DNA from: Litsea cubeba
Taxonomy: Eukaryota > Streptophyta > Magnoliopsida > Laurales > Lauraceae
Length of the DNA stretch: 64,000 nucleotides
Assembly (NCBI GenBank): GCA_012931725.1
Contig: CM022950.1
Coordinates: 62,330,450 to 62,394,449, forward strand
Direction of reading: 5' to 3'
Shown: one piece after another, positions 28,891 through 41,246 of the stretch
Numbering within the stretch: the first letter of the stretch is position 1
Layout: each line of letters begins with the position of its first letter
Program-made: the position numbers and the translations under genes
Notes under the pieces: model-generated
Database searches by the model: none
The model's input: the letters and a program-made list of their open reading frames with translations, nothing else
What the model was told of the DNA's origin: nothing

Positions 28891-31479
28891 TGCTCTGGGC
28901 TCTCCTCTCTCCTGTGTTAGAATAATAAAATAATCAGTTTACAAGTCATCTACAATTAGTTTATTATCATTAGAGCACAGATCAGTTTTTAACTATTTCC
29001 AACATGCTAGGAGCAGTCCATCTCTCCCCCACAATCTCTTGCTTTATATATATAATCCTAATTCATTCTACCTACCCCATTGATGACATATGATTGAACA
29101 AGGAGAACCCAGAAAAACTAGAGAAATCTTTGGCCTATTGAATGAAGAACATTGCTCCACACAAGACCTTAGATATTTCCCTTAATGAAGAATACTGCTC
29201 CACACTAGAGCTTAGATATTTCTTTAATTGCCTCCTTGTTGTTAGGCATGATAGTTGAAATTGACACCAACGTGACCTAATCATGCAAGTGGGCTACCCA
29301 CTGTACTGCACATGCCTCTTCCTTTCAACCTCTTCTTCCCTCCCCTCTCACCCCATTCATTGGTGGGTCTCCATTTTCACGCGTGCCACGTCCCATCCAA
29401 CCCCACGTGGCATAGTGTCCTCATGGCAACTCTAAAAGGTATCTTTGCATTAGGTCGTTGGAGAGGGAGAGATAGAGAAAGTGAGTGGGATTGATGGAAG
29501 ATGGGTTGTTGTTTTGTATGTACAAATGTGGGATTTGAATGGAACTTATGAGACGTTTTTAGTGGAGAAAGAGAAGAACAGCTGATGATAAAGCAGACCC
29601 AACTTTACTGGAGAGAAATAATAGAGTCCTCTAGGAGCTGGTGGTTCAGAGGCTACTGCTGGGTTTTGTGAGGGAGAAAAGAAAGAGTGCAGTACTGGGG
29701 GAGGCGAATAATGGAAAGCGACTACACGCAAACTTTACACACACAAAACTCTCCCTCTTTTTGTCAGAACCACTTACCACTCCCTCAACTTCTCCGATTG
29801 CAAAAGGGTATCTACATAGATGAGAGAGATCCCATTCTTTCATTACAAGGGTAAGTTCTGAAAAGAGGTATCTGCGTGGCATTGAAAGAGACCATATTAT
29901 TTAGACATGTGTTTGGACCAACACAAAGTGCAAGCTGATTTTTTGGATATCTACTGTAGAAAAGGCTGTGAGATGTGAGTAGGGAAGTGTAGCAGGTTTG
30001 ATCGGCTCAGTTGATTGCTGCATAATAGTTTTCCACCAAAGGAAAGATTGATTGATGGCTTTCTTCTATTTTACTGCTACAGTTTTTGTCTATTTTGATA
30101 GAAAGGCATTTCGCTAGATTTTTTTTCTCTTCTAAAAATTTAATACTAATCAAATAAAGGGGTCATGTATGATTGGCTAGTCAGGTTTTGGTGATGAGAA
30201 AGTCAGATGTCAGATTGATAAGATGCTACTTTCTACCTATTCACCGATCATAAAAAATTTCCCTGCTAATGAAGTTTAGAAAGAAGCCAAATATTCTTTT
30301 GGAAGGAATGTCCACATGAAGGTCAATGCAGGCCAGTTAAAAGAGCTGGAATTCCTTGAATCAAGAGCCCATCTCTTTATTAGAATTTTGGGAACTCATA
30401 TTTGGTTGTTCTCTGAGATTTTTAAATATTAGAAATTCTTGTAGGAGAATTTCTGAATCCCTAAATTTCTTGAATTACCTATTTCAATGGCTACTAGGGT
30501 TCTTGTACTCAAATTGTACTTATGCATATATTGTTTATATATCAATTTAAGTCTAAAATATTCACCAATGTATTTATATAACTCCATACGTATATGAGTC
30601 ATATTAATGACAAAATATAGGACTCAATGTTGAGGTTGGCATTCACAATTCCAAAAAAAAAAACCCATAATCCATGGAAACCATAACCATGCAAAACTCA
30701 TTACATGTCATAATCCAAAGAGTGGGTGTCACGCATGGAATTCCTTCAACCAAACTTTGAATCCAGTGTATGATATTCAGAACCAAACAATGAGTTTGGT
30801 GAATGGGTTGTACATTCAAATGCAACCTATTTATCAGCACATTATTAAAAAATGAAAACTCATTTCATATTCTCACATATCCAAACAGGTGAAAAAAAAT
30901 TTCTACCACAATTTTCCTCCATCTTTCTTCATACACCAATGTACATATACAACCACATCAAACCATACAAACATAATCAAAATTTAATGCAATCATCCAT
31001 AGATACCAAAGTTGTTCATATCCATCCACACAAACATAATGTGGTAATTACACTCATCCAAAAGTTTAAAAAAAAAAAATTTCCTTACATCCAACCATCA
31101 TAACAAAATAAGTAATAATTTGTTCATCCATATCATGAGCAACCGTTCATTTTCATCAAAATGCAAAGTAAAGAGTTCTTAAGGAAATTCATGGGTGTCA
31201 ACTAGATGAACCTGAATTAAAATTCATCGCCAACCATTCTAACTCCATTTCATCATCCAAACTCATGAATGTCATTGTACTTAAACGGGCAACGAAGTTA
31301 ATTACTGACATTTTTCAGATGCGTTGTATAGTTGCAAGCGAATTAAAAACTGCTGTAATCTTTGAGATTATGTTGTCATGCGGATTCATTTGCTCCATAA
31401 GAGCTTAAACAACATTTGCAATATTATCCAATGTTTCTTTACTTCATTGCTTGTCTTGGACTTACGCTTCTTACTTGTC

Positions 31480-32190
31480 CAACTTGTGCCTATTTTTCTT
31501 GATGTGATGGATGTACATCCTTGGTGAATTTACATTAGGCTGAGGCACATTGGGCTCATCCATAGCATCTAATCCATGTGGCGGGCCCCAAAACTCTCAT
31601 TGATGTTTTCATTATCCATTGCCATATCTGGAGCATTTATTTGGCTCTTTTCAGTTTTAGTATGTGCTATTTCACCTTCGACAATATCATTAGCGATGTG
31701 ATAATGAATTTCCTCATAGAACTTGACAATGATACGTCTGTACTTAGCCAATTGCCAATTGCTCTCTGCCTTTATCAAATTTGTTTGGTTAGAATATAAT
31801 TCATTAAAGGAAAAAACATGAAAAAATGCTGGCTTGAATGCAATTTATATGCTAAATTTACCTACTCTAAGTTATCACAAACATCCTCTTTGGTCGTTAT
31901 CGTCTTTAATGTATTGTTCCATAGAAACCAGACATGCTAAGATTTTTTTACTTCTTTGTATTGTGTCCGCCAATTGTTTTTATTTATTCTTAGCATTGCT
32001 TGTAGTGGGTTCCAATCCATTTTTGTCTTTTTTCTTTGTTATAGCTTTCTTCCAAGAAGCATTATCGAGGTTTTTCTCAACTCTTCTTCCCACAAGCTTC
32101 ATTTCTAGAAGTGTATCAATTAAAACCCTTTCTGTCCTTGGATCCCAGTTGAAGTTATCCTTTTCTTTGCAACCCTTAAACCATTTCTAG
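31480..32190 (-). pseudogene. Decayed PIF/Harbinger Myb/SANT-like ORF1 protein
   Basis: Read on the minus strand from 32188, the translation contains FNWDPRTERVLIDTLLEMKL, then GRRVEKNLDNASWKKAI. This matches the start of the Myb/SANT-like DNA-binding domain of plant PIF/Harbinger accessory proteins. The reading is then broken by frameshifts. A later block (31778-31480) gives NWQLAKYRRIIVKFYEEIHY and ends in MYIHHIKKNRHKLDK before a stop. In an intact element this protein binds DNA together with the transposase. The broken frames in both copies show it is inactive. Confidence 0.6.
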
Positions 32191-32689
32191 AAGCGTATAA
32201 ATGAGATATGATCATTGACAATTATTTAACTCTTTAACATGAAAATGAACTAAAACATGCCATCTTAAATATAATAAAAAACACTAAGAAAATCTTACTT
32301 TAGAAAGTTATCATTCTTATCAATAATTATACAATATGAGAAATAACTATACATTGTCAAAAACATATAAACAATGCCAAGAAATAACTAGACATCGAGC
32401 ATTAAAAGACCTTTTGATATCTCAAAAACACTAATGCAAGATAGATCCCGGTTCATTGGCCATGCATTGGATCAAAACACTACTCTTGCCTTTACCATCC
32501 AAAAAGACATGCAAAAAGATATCATCCATGTTGCATTTATCATTAGTCACTTCCTTGTTGTTGCTGCTCATAATCATACCATATTTGCTCAACTATTGAG
32601 TCTCGAAATGCTTGCCAAGTATCTCTATTGGTACTTGAGGCTGTTTTTAAATTTTTACTAACTCTTAAAGAAGATCAGCTTTAGATTTT

Positions 32690-33000
32690 GTCTCCATGAA
32701 AATTTTTTATAGCATTTGGTCTCATGCATTATGCAAAACTATGTGATTGTGGAGAATAGTAAAAGCAATGACAATATCTCGTTGGGTGGTCAATAAAAAA
32801 TTGTGTGGCATATCTAAAATTGAAAAGAAATTATTTTAAACAACTCCAAACATTCATTTTATGGTGGTATGCAATGAGGAGTGCTGCAAATTAAAAAGTT
32901 CTTGAGAATTAACTAGAGGACATTCCTCAAACTCTCTTAGATGGTAATGCACACTTCTAACATTGAGGCCCATCACTGGACAGTAGCTCCCTTATCCACT
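32690..33000 (-). pseudogene. Fragment of a HARBI1-like (PIF/Harbinger) transposase
   Basis: On the minus strand a block reads YHLREFEECPLVNSQELFNL followed by QHSSLHTTIK. This resembles the plant HARBI1-like nuclease segment (YHL.E, ELFN..H...RN.IER), with stops and frameshifts around it. It lies upstream, on the same strand, of the Myb/SANT-like remnant, the normal gene pair of this superfamily. The upstream nuclease parts are not recognisable. Confidence 0.5.
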
Positions 33001-33539
33001 CTTTGCCTAGAAAATATGAAATACACCGTTTCTTCCTAGGTTGTTCCTCTTCTAAGGATAGCTAGTCGCAGTACAACCAACTGACAAAAGGTAACAACAG
33101 CGGCCACAACAACATGTACAAATTGTCTTTTGCATGATTTTGTTGTAATGAAATACTTATGCATAAAAATGATAAAGTGATGCAAGTATAAAATGATAAC
33201 ATAAATTTCAATGATCAAAATCATACATTTTTTATGTTGTTGAATCACTAAATTCAGGATTGAGGAAGAAATAAAACCTTCCATTGAGTGTTAATCCTAG
33301 AAATCTCACAAATAATCAGTGACTTTCTTACGTCTAATCCTGCAATGAAAAAACACGAATAAATTTTTTTATGAAATAACCTTCATTACATCTTAAGTTC
33401 CAATCAATCTGAGATTATATGGAACAATGCTGAGAATGACACACATAAAAAGAGGGTCATGTTAGTAAAAAAATCATAATTTATGTTCAACTCACAGCAA
33501 ACAGAAGTTTTTTTTTTTTGTCTTAAAATATGAGAGTTT

Positions 33540-34290
33540 GTCAGGTTTTTAGGGTTGGCTAATTCATGGGTTAATGGACAAAACTGGATTTCTTAAAGTT
33601 GTAATTCCTTTTAGAATGGATTGCACAAGTTTTGTTTGAATGGACTCCCAGATCATCCCTGATAGAGGTCGCTCGAGCAGTCTACTATTCGTTCGAGCGA
33701 ACCCAAGACAGAAGCTTCATCGCTCGATCATCACTTAGCCTTCGCTTGACCCAGCTGAGACAGAGAAGAGGTCGCTCGAGCGAACCTGGGCGAATTTCAA
33801 GTTCCCATCCGGAAAATACTTCCTATTTTCTCTCATGATGCATGCCAGTTCTATTCCAAACGTATCAGAACTCATGAGACTCGTTTTTAGGCTTATTTAT
33901 AACTTTTATCTCTCTATTCCAAGGCACTTCTCATCAATACAATTCATCTGAGAAGATTTTGAGAGATCTATCACCCGTGTGCTGGATATCAAGTTTTGGT
34001 TCTGGTTCCATTTTACTCTCTTGAAGTATAGAATCCTTGAAGACGACTTCGAGGAGTTTGTTCAAGCACGGTTAAAGGTGAACGACGAGCTGTCGACAAG
34101 ATTCGAGCAGTCCTTAGGTTGAGTTACCAACTGGGAAAGGTTGCAAGTGTCTCTTGTAACTTTCGTTTTTACAATAGTGCTTGGTTGTCTGTTGGCCTAG
34201 ACAGTAAGGCCCTTGGTTTTTTTTCGAGTTGGGTTTTCCACGTATAATTCCTGTGTTCTTCTTGTTGCGTGGTTTGATTGCTTTTAATTG
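33540..34290 (+). mobile_element. LTR-like sequence upstream of the Transposase_32-type gene
   Basis: The region holds GGTCGCTCGAGCAGTC and GGTCGCTCGAGCGAACC palindromic motifs. It also holds CAATACAATTCATCTGAGAA and a GTTGGGTTTTCCACGTATAA segment near its end, a combination often seen in LTRs of plant Copia elements. I did not find a clear primer-binding site or a matching second LTR. The counterpart is at about 57370-58110. Confidence 0.4.
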
Positions 34291-34549
34291 AATTTTGGAA
34301 TGGAAGGTGAAAGATTTGAAAAATGTCTTGGTTTATATGTTTTTGCTTCAGCTCACTGCTATTGGTTTGTTTGGCATCTGAAACTGTCTTTGCTTGAGAA
34401 CTTTTGTGAATGTATGAAGTATCTTCTACTTCACTTTAACTGTCAACTGTTATGATTTTTTTTTTCAAATATTTCTTCAGTGACGTGGCTGTTGTCTCAT
34501 TGAGAAATTGTACTCTATGGTATGTCTCAGGGCTCTGTATAACTCTATT

Positions 34550-35593
34550 ATGGCTTCAAAAAAGAGATCTCATGCTGCGTCCTCTTCCACTCAGCCTTCG
34601 TTTGACAAACATCATTTTCCTTCTCTTTCCAAAGCTAATCAATTTCATGAATTGTTCGAGCATAGAACTATTTAATCAGAAAGAGAAATTGCAGAAGAAC
34701 TACATGATAAAGAAATCTGTAAGAGCCTTGCTAATAAGAATTTGTATTCCCTGATGCATTTTGAGACTTCTGTGGTTTACACAGATTGGGTCAGAGAATT
34801 TTATTGCAATATGGAGTTTGTTTCTCCGGCATCTCTGAAAACTTTCATTCGCGAAAAATGGATCACTATCTCTGCATCTGACATTACTGAATTCATTGAC
34901 ATCCCATATGTCGAGCCATGTGACTATCCGCTTCCAGATGAAAGCCAAGTTCAAATTGATTATGATATGATTGGCACTACTATATGTGGAGAAGAAACAC
35001 TTTGGCCTGGTGGCACTCTTCCTCACGGTAGCTTAACTAAAGAATACCGGTTCCTCAATCGGTTTGTTTGTCATAACCTTGAGCCCAGAGGCCACACCTC
35101 ATATGTCAGTCATAAGAATGGATATCTTCTTTACTGCATTGGCACTGGGAAAGTGGTAAATATTCCTCAAGTGATTATGAACGCCCTAATAAAGATTCTC
35201 TCTGCGAAGAAGAACTCTATCCTTCATTTTGGTGCTCTGATCACCGAATTTCGCTTGTGGAATGAGGTTCCTAAGAGGAATAATGAAAATAGTCAAAAGA
35301 TACGGAAGCCAATAAATTTTAGAACATTGGCTCAATCATCAACTCACATTCCTCAAGCTGTTCAAGGAGCAGAGGTTCAGGAAGAAGCAGCTGCACCAGG
35401 TGTAGCTGTTCAGGGGGAACAGCCATGCAATATGGATTAGATTGCACTTCTTAGGGAACAAGTTCAAGCCATGCAACATCATATGGATGCAAGGTTTTCT
35501 GCAGTTGATGGCCATCTGGATGTATTTGATATTCGCTTCAACTCTATTGATGAGGCCCTTGCTGCGATTCTTGCTCGTCTTGGCAATCAGTGA
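34550..35593 (+). pseudogene. Transposase_32-type 'putative plant transposon protein' gene, two in-frame stops
   Basis: Read without interruption this frame has 347 codons from ATG (34550) to TGA (35591-35593), broken by TAA at 34673 and TAG at 35438. The start MASKKRSHAASSS is basic and Ser-rich. The middle (VYTDWVREFYCNMEFVSPAS, then ITISASDITEFIDIPY) matches the pattern of the retrotransposon-associated domain PF20167. The end (IALLREQVQAMQHHMDARFS, then FNSIDEALAAILARLGNQ) has coiled-coil-like heptads. Function of the family is unknown. The TAG is shared with copy 2, so the gene was already broken before duplication, or that stop ends the real protein. Its surroundings are LTR-like. Confidence 0.6.
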
Positions 35594-36228
35594 ATGGCAC
35601 TGATTTGTTTTTGGATCCTCTGACTTTTAACTGGCAATTTTTTTTGTTTTACTCGTTTCCTTGATATTTTGTTGGCCATGTATTTTGATTGTCTTAACTA
35701 TGTTTTCAACTGAGATGACCGTTTGAGTGCTGGAGTTATATCGTGACGTCTTCTAAAATTCCTGCTTTTGTGGTTTTTTGGAATGCTTGATGAAGAGTTG
35801 AGTGTCAAAAATGTCAAGTATATGGAATTTGCAAATGTTAGGAATTCCGCTGAAGAAATGATGGATTCCTGATAGAAAGTCCGGGATTCCCAAACAACTG
35901 GAATTCCTATCAGGAAATTCAGTAAAGAAACAATACCTAAAGGTGTCGACTATGACAATAACATACATTTGTACATGGGAATGTCCACATGGGAAAATTA
36001 TCCTTCGAAAGAATGAGTCTAAGAAATTGTATTCTAAATAATGTGAGTTTTAGTTTTCATATATGCCCAAACTGAAAACTCTCGAATTTTATGAGGGGAT
36101 GTTTATTTCATGTAATTTGAATTCTTAGAGATTCAAATAAAGTGGATAAAATTGAAGAAACAAGAGCGAATATCCAAAAATGACTATGTATGATTTATGT
36201 TTTAATAAAAAATGAATTTAGAGAAGTT

Positions 36229-36776
36229 GTTAAATAAATACTTATCCATCCAATACACTGGTAATTTAGTTGGTGAGGTACCTAGCTACCTTAGCGCTAA
36301 AGGAGAGAAACTTCGGGGTGTGTGTGAGTACTTTTCAAAAAAAAAAAAGAAAGAAAGAAAAGAAAAGGTCCCATGACCCCAATAATTCAAATCTTAAGAA
36401 AATTAAGGTTTCATCTATATCTTCACCTTTTATCTTTCATCTCTCGCTCTTTATTGATCACGTTGGATTTATGTTTTGTATTCCGGTTTACCGAATTGGT
36501 CCATTGGGTCAGTCAATGACCGAGTTCAGGGTCAAGGGTATTTTGGTCATTGTACCGAGAATTTCGTAGGGGTTAAGAAAGCGGATATTATATATACAAT
36601 GTAATCTGTAACACTAAACTCTAAAGAGAGTCAAGATGTGAGTGATTGCTATTTTACCGTGGACATAGGCAGTTTTACCGAATCACGTAAAATCCTAATC
36701 TCTCTTATCTGACATGGTTTATTGATAATAAAAAAATTTGCGCTTCCGCATGCACCGACAAAACAAATCTTTTGTC
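36229..36776 (+). mobile_element. LTR-like remnant related to the LTR at the window start
   Basis: GGTATTTTGGTCATTGTACC, GGGGTTAAGAAAGCGGATAT, ACCGTGGACATAGGCA and TTCCGCATGCACCGACA follow one another in the same order as their diverged partners in 60-355. No primer-binding site follows, so this is a 3' LTR or a solo LTR. The ends are approximate. The copy 2 counterpart is at about 60047-60593. Confidence 0.55.
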
Positions 36777-37591
36777 GAAGGTTACTTATATTCAATACAA
36801 TTCATTACGAGCAGGTCCTAAGTATTCAATACAATCATGATATCTTTCATTACATTGAGCCAGTTTGGTAACTCTACTAATTGAGTCGAGTAAAGTAAAG
36901 ATGATTATGAAGAAAGAATAAAATATAAGTGTGTTAGGATAATATTTTATTTTTAGTTGTTTGTTATGAAATCTTTTTGACTTTTTGTATGAAAAAATGA
37001 TTTTTTTTTTTGTTTTAGTGGATAAAGGTAATTACTTTTTTACTTTTTTAAAAAAAAGAGGGAAGGATTTTGAATAAAATACATTTGATATAACATCTTA
37101 TCTGAAAAATGGAGGCTTTACTTGACTCTTATAGTAAAGTGCTAATCATTCCAAATTCATACATCATGACAGTTATTCTTGGAGATTCTATCAAACCTCA
37201 GCCATTAGAGACCTTCCAATCCCATCACGCACTAACCCCATCTGAGCTTTACAAAAAGGCCTGACTTTATTGTGATGTGGTCAGCTTATACCATATAAGA
37301 CCCCACTCTTGTACAATGGCTGATTAATGCAACTGATTTCACTCTAATTGTACTGTCACCAGCTTCATTTAAAAATCTTGCATGATTTAATCACCAATCT
37401 GACTTTTTCAACCATATGAATTGATATTATTTATATAAATGAAAGGTACCCTTAGATGCTACCGTATGCATAAATATTATTATATAAAAAGAAAAGTACC
37501 TTTAGATGCTTAGAAGACTCTGTTATGATTTACACAGGAGGCCTATGTACAGTGGAAATGATTGATCATCAAGAAAAATGTTCTTTTATGG

Positions 37592-38267
37592 CAAACTTTT
37601 TCCGGCGACTCCTAAAGTTGCCGCATATACGTGATTTATTGTGGCGACGTACAGTGTCGCCATATATTTTCATAGTTTTTACGGCGACTAAAACAGTTGC
37701 CATATATTATCACAACCTTATACGGCGACTAAAACGGTTGCCATATATTGTCAACAACCTTATACGGCGACTAAAACAGTTGCCATATATTATCAAAACC
37801 TTATACGGCGACTAAAACGTTGCCATATATTGTCAAAACCTTATACTGCGACTAAACGTGCCATATATGTCAAACCTTATACGGCGACTAAAACGGTTGC
37901 CATATATTATCAAAACCTTATACGGCGACTAACACGGTTGCCATTATGTCAAAACCTTATACGGCGACTAACACGGTTGCCATATATTGTCAAAACCTTA
38001 ATTACGGGCGACTTAACACGGTCGCCATAATTACCAACCACAACCTTATTACGGCGACTAAAACGGTTTGCCATATATTGTCAAAAACCTTATACGGCGA
38101 CTAAAACGGTTGCCATATATTGTCAAAATCTTATACGGCGACTAAAACAGTTGCATATATTATCAAAACCTTATACGGCGACTAACACAGTGCCATATAT
38201 TATCAAAACCTTATACGGCGACTAACACAGTTGCCATATATTATCAAAACCTTATACGCGACTCCTG
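37592..38267. repeat. Left subterminal array of ~40-bp palindromic repeats
   Basis: About 15 tandem units of the form TATACGGCGACTAAAACGG-TTGCCATATATTRTCAAAACC cover 37675-38267, preceded by looser GGCGAC/GTCGCC motifs. Each unit is an imperfect palindrome (GGCGAC against GTTGCC, with TATA/ATATA outside). Such motifs are the expected binding sites for the TNP1/TNPA-type protein encoded within. Several units lack single bases (TATACTGCGACTAAACGTGCC), which may be decay or consensus error. Confidence 0.92.
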
Positions 38268-39260
38268 TTTAGTTCTTTGGACAAAAGCCAATGAGGGCTG
38301 TTCATTCTTAATTGAATTTGGATTTTTAGCACTCTCTCTTTACAGTTTAGATTCAAATATTTCTACCCATAAAAAAAGGTTTAAACATTAATTAATAGAG
38401 CAATTTGGTCCACTTATTACTTATGCAACTCACTCCTCCCATAGTGAATTGGCACTTAACCCAATTTGGCGCCCTTCAAATCCATATTATTTATTGTTGG
38501 ATTGAATCTATAAAGACATAGTTAAAAAAATCAAATTGAGGGGCAAGCAAATCGGATTAAGTTGATCAAATTGATAAGTATGTTTGTTCTCCTTTCTTTT
38601 AGGTTCACCTTGGCGCGTGCCAATCACAGGGGTCAGGGTGACTAGGAATTTGGAAGATCAGTGTGGCAAGTGTGAACATCACTTGGGATATATGATCATA
38701 TTTGGGTCCATATCTTAGAAATTCATGAGGTCAAAATTAAATGAATTTTTTGGACAAATATGGCAGCCTTGTTTTAACATTTAATTATTAACCTACATGA
38801 ACATTAAATATTTATTAAAACTCGTTTAACTGATAGTTCTCCCCGGGTTATTAATTATAATTATATGGTTAATGGACGTAAAGGAACCCAATTAAATAAA
38901 TTGGACTTCTATATTCAATTTGTTTCATTTTCACCGGGTGTGGTGCTCAAATAAATCCATAGCCCAACATATTGGCCCTGTTCTTTTTCTGGACAGGAAT
39001 TCCGGTTGTCTGGGAATTTCGGAATTCCTGTCAGGAATTCAGTGTTTCTTGGCAAGAGAAAGCGAATTGTTTTTGAGACAGAGAAGAGGACGAACAAAAG
39101 GTAACAGTTGAGTAGTCAGGAGGAAAGAAGAAGGGTTTATTTATTTTTCAAGCACCCATTTCAGATCCCCCTGAGAACCCACCTGATTCCCAGCAGACCC
39201 ATCTCACCCACCTGATTCCCAGCAGAACCATCTCGCATCTTGAATCTGTATGATCAGGAC

Positions 39261-39972
39261 TAGGGGTGTACATCGGGTCGGGTCCCGGGTTATCGGGCCG
39301 AGTTTGACCCGACCCGATTAATTTATGAACACCGGGAACCTGACCGAATGTCCGGTTAGCTATAACCGGGTTTGTCGGGTTCGGGTTACCGGGTTACTGG
39401 GTCGGGTTACCGGGTAACCCGGTTACAAATTTTAAGTTTGTTTTTTGTTTTTTTGGTTTTTTTTTTTTTTTTGGAGTTTAACCTGTTTCTCTTTTTTCAG
39501 TCCATCCCATTATAAACTATTATGTCAATCTTAAAATATGTTTAGTGGTAATGCTGAATCTGTTTTTTTATTTTTCTGCCATTACATCAGAATTTGGGAT
39601 TATGAGATTTTTAGACAATTATCATGAGTGGGGTTGGAAGAAGTGGTACACCTGTGTCACCCCAGGCTTCGGTTTCAAGTAGTGCACTGAGAACGAGAGA
39701 CGGAGAGAATGAGAGATGTCTAGCCAGACTAGGCCTAGGTATTATAAAATATTAAAATTTATTTATTTTAATATTTTTTATAATCGGGTTATCGGGTCAC
39801 CCGATAACCCGATTAACATAAAATGCTTAACCCGAGGCCCGGTCCGGATTAATACGTGCCGGGTCGGATTAACCCGACCCAGTCTAAGACCATGTTTCAC
39901 CCGTCCGAATACATCCGGGCCGGGCAGGGTTACTGGGTCGAACCAGGTTTCCAAACCCGGTGTACACCCCTA
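39261..39972. mobile_element. hAT-type MITE (712 bp) nested in the CACTA element
   Basis: The left terminus TAGGGGTGTACATCGGGT and the reverse complement of the right terminus, TAGGGGTGTACACCGGGT, agree at 17 of 18 positions. The flanks ATCAGGAC (39253-39260) and TTCAGGAC (39973-39980) are an 8-bp target-site duplication with one mismatch, as expected for hAT. Both ends are filled with CGGGTTACCGGGT-type motifs. No transposase is present. Confidence 0.88.
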
Positions 39973-40189
39973 TTCAGGACAACCAGACATGAATTCCAGG
40001 AATTTTAGAAAAGAAACGGGCCCTAAATTTATATCCTTTTTGGACTTTTATGGGCCTAGTAATTATTTCAAAAAGTGAAATTTAGACTTCTATATTCTTT
40101 TTGGACTTTTCTTGGGCATAAATATTATAAGCAAAAAAAAATGCATAGTCGATTCTAGACTCAGAACATTTCATCTCCCGCCCTAAAAT

Positions 40190-41246
40190 CTCTATCTCCC
40201 TCTCTGTTTTTTTCCCCAAAATAAATACTCCATCGTTCTCCTCTTTGCCTCAAACGAAGAGGATGCGTGGGCTGTGAACATGGAAGCCGTCTAGGATTTC
40301 CAAAACGACCAACACATGAGAAGCTTCTTGTTGCTGTAGATGTGGAAGAAGGTACCCGATGAGGCTTTTTGCATAAATTACCATTAGCAGTTCATTGTTA
40401 TCTTCTTTCTTTCTGTGGTATTTCAAATGGAGATGTAGGTTATTGGAAATATGCTGGTCATTGAATAAGGCGACAAGATTTTTGGGTTTTCATATATTTA
40501 TGCATCTTCAATTGTTTTGGTTGGGAATAATGATGCAATCGTAGCAAATGAATGGTTGATTCCATTCTGTTCCAAAACTTTGATTCTGTAAACACTTCAC
40601 CGGCCTATTTTTTATTCTATTTCAACAGCTCAGTTGTGAGAAGAATACTGGAACTCTTGGCGAATATCAGTCTTTGGAGACGGTAGGCGGTGATTTGTGC
40701 CATTTTCAATTTTTGCTAAATCTTTTTTTTTAAACAAATATGGTTACTTTGTGGGTCTGGTGGCTTCTGCAGGAAGCCCTCAAACGCTGGAGTTTGCTCT
40801 TGAGGGCTTTACAGGTTCGTTTTGATCCAACTATTTTTTTTTTTTTTCTGTCCTTTGATAATATGCTGTCTTGTAGAGGATGTGGCCTTGGCCACAGGCA
40901 TAATGTAGAGAATGATGAGGGAGACCCCAGACCTTTGTGACTTTCAGTTCCAGAATTTGCAATAACAAGTTGAGAACTTGACTCAATAGTTGGAACGAGT
41001 CAATCCCCACCAATCACATATTTTTGGGATGGTTACAGGAAGTGAAAACTATTTTGAATAAAAAGAAATATCAGTTTGAAAGAAAGTAAATGAAATTTGT
41101 GGCTTCAAATATTGATTATGGTTTTGTAACGGAAATGAGATGGCCAAAGTGGAGCACTTCCCCTGTTTTATATTCTGTAAACAACTTGTACAAATTGTTT
41201 ATACTTGAGATGGTTATGCTGGTGCCCATCTCTTGCTATGCAGGTC
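40190..41246 (+). other. 5' leader region of the TNP1-like gene, non-coding or degraded
   Basis: This stretch has exon-like islands with splice-like borders, such as ...TGCAG|GAAGCCCTCAAACG...TTTACAG|GTTCG at 40773-40815. A line near 40949-41011 would read FQNLQ-stop-QVENLTQ-stop-LERVN, with TAA and TAG where CAA and CAG would be natural. No continuous reading frame joins them to the gene downstream. Confidence 0.35.

Larger units (their letters stand above)
20349..37574. repeat. Large direct duplication, copy 1 (about 17.2 kb)
   Basis: From TTTCTCACCCAACTTCCCAA (20349) to GATCATCAAGA (37574) the sequence recurs in the same order and orientation at 44174-61405. Differences are scattered: single substitutions, short indels, and microsatellite length changes. 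For example, the CT run at 26364-26399 is far shorter in copy 2 near 50233. AAATAGACACAGAATATATA near 27979 is absent near 51827, and copy 2 gains ACGACACAA near 45723. Contents are repeats and decayed transposons; I recognise no intact host gene. Confidence 0.95.

Noticed and set aside
29300..29900. Possible gene start with a G-box (CCACGTGGCA) and CT-rich leader
   Set aside because: No coding exon of recognisable type follows on either strand; a chance G-box is possible.
37525..38030. Repetitive protein-like frames (RRLKRLPYIV type) suggesting a repeat protein
   Set aside because: They are translations of the CACTA subterminal array; the period is 40-41 bp, not a multiple of three, and the units shift frame.
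37592..38267. Regular ~40-bp repeats resembling a CRISPR array
   Set aside because: Units are contiguous without unique spacers, lie at a transposon end, and the genome is a plant.
39000..39060. GGAATTCCGGTTG...GGAATTCCTGTCAGGAATTC palindromes as an origin or att site
   Set aside because: Similar GGAATTCC words occur near 35845-35920, 59665-59745 and 62000-62200, so this is dispersed repeat debris.
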